Shown: one piece after another, positions 8,109 through 13,091 of the stretch
Layout of the letters: each line of letters begins with the position of its first letter
Position numbering within the stretch: the first letter of the stretch is position 1
From: Candidatus Nealsoniibacteriota bacterium
GTDB taxonomy: Bacteria; Patescibacteriota; Minisyncoccia; Minisyncoccales; PWPS01
Direction: 5' to 3'
Assembly (NCBI GenBank): GCA_003554445.1
Contig: PWGJ01000111.1
Location: 1 to 15,947 of the forward strand
DNA: 15,947 nucleotides
Notes under the pieces: generated by a model
What the model was told of the DNA's origin: nothing
Seen by the model: the letters and a program-made list of their open reading frames with translations, nothing else
Database searches by the model: none
Made by a program: the position numbers and the translations under genes

Positions 8109-8300
8109 CTATAGTTCAAACTCTTCTATCTCTTTTTCCAAATTACTAATTTCTTTGTCTATATTTTGACCTAAACTTTCTATATCTCTCTCAATTTCTT
8201 CTGAATTGTCTTCTTCTCCATCTTCATTAAGTTTAAAAGCCACAATTAAGATTATCACTAAAGAGATGGCAAGTCCTGCTATAATTGCAAAAGTACTCAT
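8109..8300 (-). CDS. Small single-span membrane protein with acidic coiled coil
   Basis: 63 residues when started at the ATG at 8298-8300. That ATG has a GGGAG ribosome-binding site about 10 bases upstream. An in-frame TTG 13 codons earlier would add a basic extension and is less likely. The protein opens with a transmembrane helix (TFAIIAGLAISLVIILIVAF), followed by an acidic, heptad-patterned region (ERDIESLGQNIDKEISNLEKEIEEFEL) typical of a short coiled coil. With no positive N-terminus in the short form, orientation is uncertain. It is bounded by its own terminator. It is not a recognised family; a scaffold or oligomerising membrane peptide is possible. It lies between two envelope genes. 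Confidence 0.7.
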   Translation of the reverse strand: MSTFAIIAGLAISLVIILIVAFKLNEDGEEDNSEEIERDIESLGQNIDKEISNLEKEIEEFEL

Positions 8301-8442
8301 CTTTTTTTGGCTCCCTTTTCGGATTCTAAATCTTTTCAATCACTATAAAATTTTTAAACTTCTCTCTTTAAAAATCAAATGTTCAGATATTCCTTCGGGG
8401 AGCTACAATTAATTCCAATTAATTATATCTTCTTCCAAAAGA

Positions 8443-9153
8443 TTAGTCAAAAATAATATAATACAAGATCCCGAAGTGCTCGTGAAAAGCCAAATCCGAC
8501 TTTCTGAGATTTTCACTATTCGGTATATAATCCCCAAAACGGTAACTATCCCTTCTTTTTCTAAAATCCGTCGGTGCCGGGATCGGGTTTGCACCCAACT
8601 TCTCAAACTCCATTAAAGCTCTTTTCATATGGTATGCCGAGGTTACCAGAAAAAAGTCTTCATCCTCTACCGTCTCCACGACATTCTGTGCGTTTTCTCT
8701 TGTATTTTGCGACTTATCTTCAATATGAATATTGTCAGCGGGAATTCCTCTATTTATAAAGAATGATTCTACAGCGGAAAGATTTTCTCTGTCCGGGTCT
8801 ATGCTTTCCGTTCCCGAGATTATCAATGTCGGACTGTGCTCTTTTAATGTTGATATTCTTAACACCTCCGAACTTCTTAAAACATCAGCCTTGGATCCTC
8901 CGGACAAAACGACTATTATTTCGGCCTTGTCCACTTCATTCGCGCTCAAAACGGAAAAATCACTTTCGAGCCGCCCTATTACCATATCGGAAATCGGTGT
9001 TATTGAAAAGAGATAATAAACTAAAAGGCCCAATAAAACAATATACTTTCCCAGCTGTTTCTTTTTTAGAAAAATAAAAAGAAGACCGATTATTACCAGT
9101 ATAAAACTGAGTGAACCGGGAACAAGCAAGTTTTTAAAAAGTAAATTTGGCAT
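8443..9153 (-). CDS. DUF218 / YdcF-SanA-ElyC-like membrane protein
   Basis: 236 residues. Two transmembrane helices (about 11-30 and 35-53) are followed by a soluble DUF218 domain. Family landmarks are IIVVLSGG at 79-86, RSSEVLRI at 93-100, TLIISGTES at 109-117, KSQNTRENA at 147-155, VTSAYHMKRA at 170-179, and PIPAPTDF at 190-197. Members such as ElyC and SanA in Escherichia coli affect envelope integrity and peptidoglycan or carrier-lipid metabolism, but the reaction is not established. The catalytic-looking serine, asparagine-arginine and histidine positions conserved in the family are all present. The ATG has no Shine-Dalgarno sequence. A short inverted repeat, GAAGCT-CTAA-AGCTTC (9168-9183), lies just upstream. 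Confidence 0.87.
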   Translation of the reverse strand: MPNLLFKNLLVPGSLSFILVIIGLLFIFLKKKQLGKYIVLLGLLVYYLFSITPISDMVIGRLESDFSVLSANEVDKAEIIVVLSGGSKADVLRSSEVLRISTLKEHSPTLIISGTESIDPDRENLSAVESFFINRGIPADNIHIEDKSQNTRENAQNVVETVEDEDFFLVTSAYHMKRALMEFEKLGANPIPAPTDFRKRRDSYRFGDYIPNSENLRKSDLAFHEHFGILYYIIFD

Positions 9154-9213
9154 ACGATTAGAATTCGGAAGCTCTAAAGCTTCTTTGATATTTCATTCTA
9201 AAATAATAAAAAT

Positions 9214-9294
9214 TTAAAAAGCCATCAATGTATAACTAAGAGCCATTGCAATAACCAGAATGAATACTATTATCTTTTTAGTTTTGTCACTCAT
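9214..9294 (-). CDS. Possible 26-residue membrane microprotein
   Basis: A short reading frame from the ATG at 9292-9294 to the TAA at 9214-9216. It encodes a polar, lysine-rich start (MSDKTKKII) followed by one hydrophobic helix ending in MAF. This is the composition expected of a real single-span peptide: positive residues inside, then a membrane span of about 17 residues. There is no Shine-Dalgarno sequence, which is normal for the neighbours on this side. It occupies most of the otherwise empty interval between the DUF218 gene and the 9346 terminator. Chance is a fair alternative at this length. Confidence 0.4.
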   Translation of the reverse strand: MSDKTKKIIVFILVIAMALSYTLMAF

Positions 9295-9345
9295 AGTAAT
9301 ATAATTTTACCCCATCTTAAAAAATTTGTTAAGTGTCAAAATAAA

Positions 9346-9366
9346 ATGCCGGGCTAAACCCGGCAT
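9346..9366 (-). terminator. Terminator overlapping the end of the HNH-like gene
   Basis: Perfect stem ATGCCGGG / CCCGGCAT with loop CTAAA, followed on the minus strand by TTTTATTTT. The stop codon TAG of the gene at 9354-9854 lies in the loop, so the last codons form the hairpin. Confidence 0.92.
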
Positions 9367-9854
9367 AGCTTTCCTCCTTTCGTGCCCTCTACATATTTAT
9401 TATATTCGCAGTATTGAAACACTTCTCTCACTCTCAAAAAATAAAATAATTTTTTGAGAAAAATAATAATTTCTTCTCCCCATAAGTTATGAAATATACC
9501 ATGCCAACCGGCATGAAAATAAGCGGGTAATTCTACCACTTGGTCAAATTTGCAATAGTCGGGTCTGGAATCCCGACTGGTCGGTTTCACATGGTGTTTA
9601 TCGTAGACTGAAAATTCGGTAACGTCATATGCTTCATCTCTTGCCGTAAGTATTGCTTCCTTGGTTAATCTTTCACCTCCTTTTTTCTTATTCATTAAAC
9701 CATTGATTATTCTAACAAATTCAAAAGCCTTTTGTCTGCTTCTAATTGATCCGAAGACCAATGCAAAAGAACGATAAAAAGAATCAGGCGTCATAATGGA
9801 GAACTGTTCCTCCAACAAGGGAGCATAGTAGCATTCGCGAGATTTCCAATTCAT
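9354..9854 (-). CDS. HNH-like protein of unknown function
   Basis: 166 residues from an ATG with a good ribosome-binding site (AAAGGGGGA). The C-terminal half carries a compact pattern, KHHVKPTSR at 86-94, VELP at 107-110, FHAGWHGIF at 113-121 and NLWGEE at 123-128. It resembles the HH-xxP-S-R ... LP-xxH-xxWH-xLF-xN-xxxEE signature of small HNH-type proteins found in Patescibacteria. His87/88 would be the base and His114/His118 metal ligands; the middle Asn position of classical HNH is not obvious, so nuclease activity is doubtful. The N-terminal half (residues 1-80) is helical and unrecognised. The gene stands alone, with its own promoter and terminator. A DNA- or RNA-binding role is possible, with low certainty. 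Confidence 0.75.
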   Translation of the reverse strand: MNWKSRECYYAPLLEEQFSIMTPDSFYRSFALVFGSIRSRQKAFEFVRIINGLMNKKKGGERLTKEAILTARDEAYDVTEFSVYDKHHVKPTSRDSRPDYCKFDQVVELPAYFHAGWHGIFHNLWGEEIIIFLKKLFYFLRVREVFQYCEYNKYVEGTKGGKLCRV

Positions 9855-9900
9855 AACGTCCCCCTTTCTTTTGCCTCTAAAAATGTAAAGAGCTTATCAG

Positions 9901-9928
9901 ATTATATAATTATTTTTATTTTTTGCAA
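9901..9928 (-). promoter_or_regulatory. Promoter of the HNH-like gene
   Basis: Minus strand TTGCAA (9923-9928), 16-base spacer, TATAAT (9901-9906), about 47 bases upstream of the ATG. Confidence 0.6.
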
Positions 9929-10110
9929 GTTTTTGATGAGAGTTGTAGAGGCCGGCTTTCACTTTTTTTGAAAAAAGATTACAAAATGATGTTTTGTAGT
10001 TTGGAAGCTTTTTTAAATTTTTAACTTAAATTTATTAGGAAAAAGGTTTTTGTCCTATTATTGTCCTATGAGTTTCCCAATTTCCCATCACCCTTTATGC
10101 GCTTATGCTA

Positions 10111-10138
10111 TTTACATTTACCAAAAAAATTATATAAT
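10111..10138 (+). promoter_or_regulatory. Promoter of the HEYNH protein gene
   Basis: TTTACA (10111-10116), 16-base spacer, perfect TATAAT (10133-10138), followed by a 39-base leader ending in the AAAGGAGG ribosome-binding site (10168-10175). Confidence 0.7.
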
Positions 10139-10183
10139 AAATAAGCTATATTTTTGTTCTTTTAAAAAAAGGAGGTGCTTAAA

Positions 10184-10954
10184 GTGAAAGGGAAAATTTT
10201 ATTTTTAACATCCTTTTTAATTCTTTGTTTGGTGGTGACCGTTCCGATAACGGCAATCTCCTATGAAAAAGCTCAGGAGTCGACAATCATGAAAGTTGTT
10301 TATCTCCAACAGCTCACCAGAAGGTATGAACCTCCTAAAAACACTGAAGTAGTCTATGTTGAGGGCGAAAACGATATCCAAGAGAACTATGATGACGCAC
10401 TTGCGGTAATTAGATATAAGGGGTTTGATTCCGACAATATGAAAATAGAGATCTACAAAGCAGCTTTTGAACTCCAAAGGGAAGATGATCTGATTTCAAC
10501 CTTGATGCATGAATACAATCATGCAAGAGCGCTATCCCGGAATAAAATTTTTGAATCGAATAAAGATTATATTGATGATGTTTGTGATTTGGAAATTAAG
10601 TGGAGAGATTTGCACGACAGAACTCTTTATCGAAGCCGGATATTAACCGGAGATAATGTCTCGGATCATAATTTTAAAGGAACAATCGATGCCCTTCTCA
10701 AGGGAAATATTCTGGAGCTTCTCGCAGTAAAAGAAGAGATTTGGCTTTTCCGCAAGGGTAAACTATCCCCTTCTCAAGAGTGGAAGGATTCGCGTTATAG
10801 GGCCTATCTCAACTATTACTTTGACATGCTACTTACACTGGACCTTCTTAAGGCTGAAAGAGGATTAGAAAATAAGCTTGCTGAAATATTTTATCGAGAT
10901 TGGTTTACGGAAATGGGTAGCTACAAATTAATGAAATTCACTCATGGTCTTTGA
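10184..10954 (+). CDS. Exported protein with HEYNH motif, putative zinc metalloprotease
   Basis: 256 residues. The GTG at 10184 is chosen over the GTG at 10175 because AAGGAGG sits 8 bases before it, whereas the earlier codon overlaps that site. A strong hydrophobic segment (about 5-24, after MKGK) is a signal peptide or membrane anchor. LISTLMHEYNHARAL at about 103-117 contains HEYNH at 109-113, the HExxH zinc-binding motif of metallopeptidases, set in a predicted helix as expected. A third ligand could be Glu178 or Glu184/185 in ILELLAVKEEIW, but this is not certain. The rest is helical, tyrosine-rich and not recognised. Its promoter, ribosome-binding site and terminator are all strong. It has no visible sequence similarity to the M30-like protein in this window apart from the motif. 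Confidence 0.82.
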   Translation: MKGKILFLTSFLILCLVVTVPITAISYEKAQESTIMKVVYLQQLTRRYEPPKNTEVVYVEGENDIQENYDDALAVIRYKGFDSDNMKIEIYKAAFELQREDDLISTLMHEYNHARALSRNKIFESNKDYIDDVCDLEIKWRDLHDRTLYRSRILTGDNVSDHNFKGTIDALLKGNILELLAVKEEIWLFRKGKLSPSQEWKDSRYRAYLNYYFDMLLTLDLLKAERGLENKLAEIFYRDWFTEMGSYKLMKFTHGL

Positions 10955-10988
10955 TTGGAGGTAAGTTAATAAGTTTTAGAGGATATAA

Positions 10989-11015
10989 AAAAGCCGGATT
11001 AAAAATCCGGCTTTT
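10989..11015. terminator. Bidirectional terminator between convergent genes
   Basis: Long perfect stem AAAAGCCGGATT / AATCCGGCTTTT around an AAA loop. It serves the plus-strand HEYNH gene (stop at 10954) and the minus-strand gene ending at 11027. Confidence 0.93.
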
Positions 11016-11026
11016 AAATTGATTTT

Positions 11027-11605
11027 TCAATTTTGTTTTACTTTAATGTAGTTACTGACGGATCTCTCCGACAGCACCCGATCCCAAATTGATATTTTTT
11101 GTGGATCAAATCTAACGCTAAAGAATATACCACCCGTATCCAATCCGATTTGAAGTGTGAGCAGTTCCTCAAATTGGTCAATAACTTCATCCAAAAGAAA
11201 ATCTACCGTTTTTCCGTCATTGCATGTAGCTATCAACGCTTCATGAAGATTCCAATCAACTTTACATTCGTGCAATTTTTTTTCCGGGACTATCTTTTCA
11301 ATATTTTCTAAGATAATATTTCCGGCTTCAGCAGAGCATGCCAAGTTCATGATGGTATCACTCAGGCTCCATCTCACCTTTATTTTTCTCAGAACCCATT
11401 TTGGAAGGAGAGTTTCAAACTCTATGTGTAAGTCATCCTTAATTTTAGAATTCGGCTCCCCTCCTTTTGAAAGTATAACCTCCAACACCAACTCTCTGTC
11501 ACATCCGTCCAATTGAGATAATGTAAAATAAAAAGCGGAAACATCCCTACCTACTATCAATTCATCATCTGCCAGCTCAACATTCTGAAAAATTCCAAAA
11601 CGCAT
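11027..11605 (-). CDS. Hypothetical protein with an internal duplication
   Basis: 192 residues, no signal peptide or membrane span, probably cytosolic. It is not recognised as a family. Two segments, at about 74-102 (KIKVRWSLSDTIMNLAC...) and 113-141 (ECKVDWNLHEALIATCN...), align as xxKVxW-[SN]-L-x-[DE]-[TA]-[IL]...C followed by a hydrophobic xx[IF]-[IL]-L-[ED] stretch, so the protein seems built from a repeated beta-helix unit. The N-terminal part (1-60) and C-terminal part (150-192) may be related capping units. It starts at an ATG behind a strong AAGGAGG ribosome-binding site and a consensus TTGACA/TATAAT promoter, and ends at a shared bidirectional terminator. It is therefore an independently expressed gene. 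Nothing in it suggests an enzyme. Confidence 0.8.
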   Translation of the reverse strand: MRFGIFQNVELADDELIVGRDVSAFYFTLSQLDGCDRELVLEVILSKGGEPNSKIKDDLHIEFETLLPKWVLRKIKVRWSLSDTIMNLACSAEAGNIILENIEKIVPEKKLHECKVDWNLHEALIATCNDGKTVDFLLDEVIDQFEELLTLQIGLDTGGIFFSVRFDPQKISIWDRVLSERSVSNYIKVKQN

Positions 11606-11641
11606 AATTAACCCCTCCTTAGATTGTTAAAATACTTCTAT

Positions 11642-11669
11642 ATTATACTTTAAAATCTTTATATGTCAA
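11642..11669 (-). promoter_or_regulatory. Consensus promoter of the internal-duplication gene
   Basis: Minus strand perfect TTGACA (11664-11669), 16-base spacer, perfect TATAAT (11642-11647). The TT of the -35 box is also the end of the T-tract of the upstream terminator. Confidence 0.85.
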
Positions 11670-11674
11670 AAATA

Positions 11675-11700
11675 AGATCCCTCAAATTTACGAGGGATCT
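11675..11700 (-). terminator. Terminator after the zinc-ribbon gene
   Basis: Stem AGATCCCTC / GAGGGATCT with an 8-base loop, followed on the minus strand by TATTTTT. It lies 15 bases past the stop of the zinc-ribbon gene. Confidence 0.87.
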
Positions 11701-11715
11701 GTAAGTAAGCATCCA

Positions 11716-11877
11716 TCAACAATTCTTTGGACATGATCCGTTGGTAAGGATCGTGCCGCATGAATTGCATCTTTCTTCAGATGCTTTTTTGGCGTAGCCC
11801 TTAGGGCTACATTGTGGGCATAAATGAAAACTGTGCCTTGTGCCGCACCTGGAACATTTACTTTTACGTAATCTCAT
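11716..11877 (-). CDS. Small double zinc-ribbon protein
   Basis: 53 residues from the ATG at 11875-11877, which has GGGAGG about 8 bases upstream. An in-frame upstream extension exists but would overlap the ClpP-like gene and lacks a ribosome-binding site. Eight cysteines form four pairs: C8xxC11, C20xxC23, C37xxC40 and C49xxxC53, enough for two zinc ribbons. The N-terminus is basic (MRLRKSKCSRCGTRH). The second half has CNSCGTILTNGSCPKNC, a treble-clef or ribbon style. The basic start recalls small ribosomal or nucleic-acid-binding zinc proteins, and a resemblance to ribosomal protein L32 is superficial. It lies 37 bases after the ClpP-like gene and shares its promoter and the terminator at 11675, so the two form an operon. 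Function unknown. Confidence 0.8.
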   Translation of the reverse strand: MRLRKSKCSRCGTRHSFHLCPQCSPKGYAKKASEERCNSCGTILTNGSCPKNC

Positions 11878-11914
11878 TTCTTTCACCTCCCAATTCTGCT
11901 TTCTTTTATCTGAT

Positions 11915-12388
11915 TTAAACGATCTCATTTATTAATCCCATCTTTTTTGCTTCTTTTGATCCAATCAATCTTTTTTCATCCATTAACCCCTGTACTTCTG
12001 TGGGGGCTAATCGAGTATTTTTTGCTATTTCATTTTTGTACCATTCTCTTAAATTTGCTTCTTTCCTTTTCTCTTCCTTCTCCCAAAACTTCAACGGATG
12101 AAAAAAGAAATGGCTTTCTTCATCCATATACCTCTTTTTGCCTATTGTACAAATAGGAATCGCCGCAGATGCGACTCTTCCGGTCACATAGGTGTTTAAA
12201 GGTATCTTCCTCAACTTCATTTCATCAATAAAGCTTTTTGCAATCTGTAAATGCCCTCCTTCAGAGTTTAGAAGAAGAGTTATCGGTAAATTTCCATTTT
12301 TAAGGTGCATTTCAATTCCGGGCATTATAATATCATAATAATAGTGTCCGTTTACATCACCCACCCACCGAACCATGTGGAATTTCAT
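11915..12388 (-). CDS. Short cytosolic ClpP-like serine protease
   Basis: 157 residues from the ATG at 12386-12388, which has AAAGGGGTG about 8 bases upstream. A GTG three codons earlier overlaps that site and is rejected. The fold signature of the ClpP/crotonase superfamily is visible: LLLNSEGGHLQIA at 38-50 (NSPGG-like, with Glu for Pro), TGRVASAAIPICTIGKKRYM at 69-88 with the nucleophile at Ser74, FFFHP at 94-98 with His97, and GLMDEKRLIGSKEAKKMGLINEIV at the end with Asp137. The order and approximate spacing match the ClpP triad Ser-His-Asp. There is no signal peptide. It is about 40 residues shorter than ClpP and lacks the N-terminal axial-loop region, so it probably does not dock a Clp ATPase in the usual way. 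It has its own consensus promoter and is followed by a zinc-ribbon gene. Confidence 0.85.
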   Translation of the reverse strand: MKFHMVRWVGDVNGHYYYDIIMPGIEMHLKNGNLPITLLLNSEGGHLQIAKSFIDEMKLRKIPLNTYVTGRVASAAIPICTIGKKRYMDEESHFFFHPLKFWEKEEKRKEANLREWYKNEIAKNTRLAPTEVQGLMDEKRLIGSKEAKKMGLINEIV

Positions 12389-12416
12389 TCGTTTCACCCC
12401 TTTCTTTACTGCTTAT

Positions 12417-12445
12417 ATTATAATAACTTTATTAATTTTTGTCAA
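12417..12445 (-). promoter_or_regulatory. Consensus promoter of the ClpP-like/zinc-ribbon operon
   Basis: Minus strand perfect TTGACA (12440-12445), optimal 17-base spacer, perfect TATAAT (12417-12422), 28 bases before the ATG. Confidence 0.88.
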
Positions 12446-12470
12446 GTAATATATATGTTTCCTTGACAAA
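12438..12470. repeat. Inverted repeat spanning divergent -35 boxes, possible operator
   Basis: Perfect 9-base arms TTTGTCAAG (12438-12446) and CTTGACAAA (12462-12470), separated by an AT-rich 15-base spacer. Each arm contains the TTGACA box of one of the two divergent promoters. The symmetry could be an operator or simply the meeting of two -35 boxes. Confidence 0.6.
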
Positions 12471-12491
12471 TATACTACTTTTAAGTTAAAT
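12463..12491 (+). promoter_or_regulatory. Promoter of the CxxC protein gene
   Basis: Perfect TTGACA (12463-12468), 17-base spacer, weaker TTAAAT (12486-12491), then a short leader with AAAGGAGG (12501-12508) before the ATG at 12517. Confidence 0.6.
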
Positions 12492-12516
12492 TTATACACT
12501 GAAAGGAGGAGTTAAA

Positions 12517-12975
12517 ATGAAAAAGACAGAGGTAAGAAAGCTTTACAGATTCAGATGGAAAGCTTTTGAAAGTGTTTTATGTGAGCCCTGCTCAAAAGAG
12601 ACCTTGCTGAATAATGATTATCAATCCTGCTTCCAGATTGAAGCCGGAGTATGTGACAAATGTCGTTATGAGCGCAATGAAAAAATTGTTGATCTTGAAA
12701 AAGTAGAAATTATTGACAATGAAATAAAGGAACTTGAGAGGTTGATAAGGATTATAAAGTTATCAAAAAGAGAGATTAGAATAGACCATTTTATTTTTTA
12801 CAGAGAAGGAAAGAAGGAAAATCTTTTTAGAGCACTGAGCAACCCGAAAAATATAAGGAGATTATTTCAGTTTCCTTTGAAGTTGAGTAAGGAAACAGCT
12901 GAAGCTATCCTGAAAGATCAAATTACATCTCTTAAGGAGAGAAAAAAGGCTTTACTTCAAAAAGACCCGGATTAA
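12517..12975 (+). CDS. Hypothetical protein with a CxxC...CxxC zinc-binding motif
   Basis: 152 residues, ATG with AAAGGAGG ribosome-binding site. Cysteines C22xxC25 and C46xxC49 (LCEPC, VCDKC), with an extra C38 between, form a likely zinc knuckle or ribbon near the basic N-terminus (MKKTEVRKLYRFRWK). A charged helix, probably coiled coil, runs from about 56 to 85, and the C-terminal part is lysine- and arginine-rich. The pattern of a zinc site plus basic helices is common in nucleic-acid-binding proteins, but no family is recognised. It is transcribed away from the ClpP-like/zinc-ribbon operon across a 128-base gap with symmetric -35 boxes, which suggests that the two units could be co-regulated, perhaps by this protein. 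Its stop codon lies inside its terminator hairpin. Confidence 0.78.
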   Translation: MKKTEVRKLYRFRWKAFESVLCEPCSKETLLNNDYQSCFQIEAGVCDKCRYERNEKIVDLEKVEIIDNEIKELERLIRIIKLSKREIRIDHFIFYREGKKENLFRALSNPKNIRRLFQFPLKLSKETAEAILKDQITSLKERKKALLQKDPD

Positions 12976-12986
12976 ACCGGGTTTTT
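12965..12986 (+). terminator. Terminator overlapping the end of the CxxC gene
   Basis: Stem ACCCGG / CCGGGT with loop ATTAAA (containing the TAA stop), followed by TTTTTATTTTATTT. Confidence 0.9.
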
Positions 12987-13045
12987 ATTTTATTTATTTT
13001 AAAAGCAAGCCTTAAGTAGTTTACTGAAATTAAAATCTTCCAAAA

Positions 13046-13078
13046 GGAAAACACCCTGAAAATAACAGGGCGTTTTCC
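13046..13078 (-). terminator. Probable terminator after the surface protein gene
   Basis: Stem GGAAAAC-a-CCCTG / CAGGG-c-GTTTTCC with loop AAAATAA. It lies 14 bases beyond the stop codon of the minus-strand surface protein. The following T-tract on the minus strand is weak (TTTTGG), so the strength is uncertain. Confidence 0.65.
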
Positions 13079-13091
13079 TCCGTGGAAAAGA

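Larger units (their letters stand above)
9855..10183. other. Divergent intergenic region, 329 bases
   Basis: AT-rich region between the divergent HNH-like and HEYNH genes. It holds the two promoters listed separately, facing outward. Between them are a weak hairpin ACAAAA-TGATG-TTTTGT (9981-9997) and a possible hairpin/tandem element at 10037-10069 containing two copies of TTGTCCTAT spaced 11 bases apart. No gene is seen in it. Confidence 0.6.

Noticed and set aside
8109..8339. Longer form of the small membrane protein starting at a TTG (8337-8339)
   Set aside because: The TTG has no ribosome-binding site, whereas the ATG at 8298-8300 has GGGAG at a workable distance and directly precedes the membrane helix.
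8391..8425. CCTTCGGG element plus AATTAATTCCAATTAATT as a terminator or operator after the DUF218 gene
   Set aside because: The stem is only about 4 base pairs with a mismatch, and the AATTAATT repeat is simple AT-rich sequence; not enough to call.
10175..10183. GTG at 10175 as start of the HEYNH gene
   Set aside because: It overlaps the AAGGAGG ribosome-binding site that correctly serves the GTG at 10184.
11878..11928. N-terminal extension of the zinc-ribbon protein overlapping the ClpP-like gene
   Set aside because: The in-frame start at 11928 has no ribosome-binding site, while the ATG at 11875-11877 has GGGAGG at the right distance.
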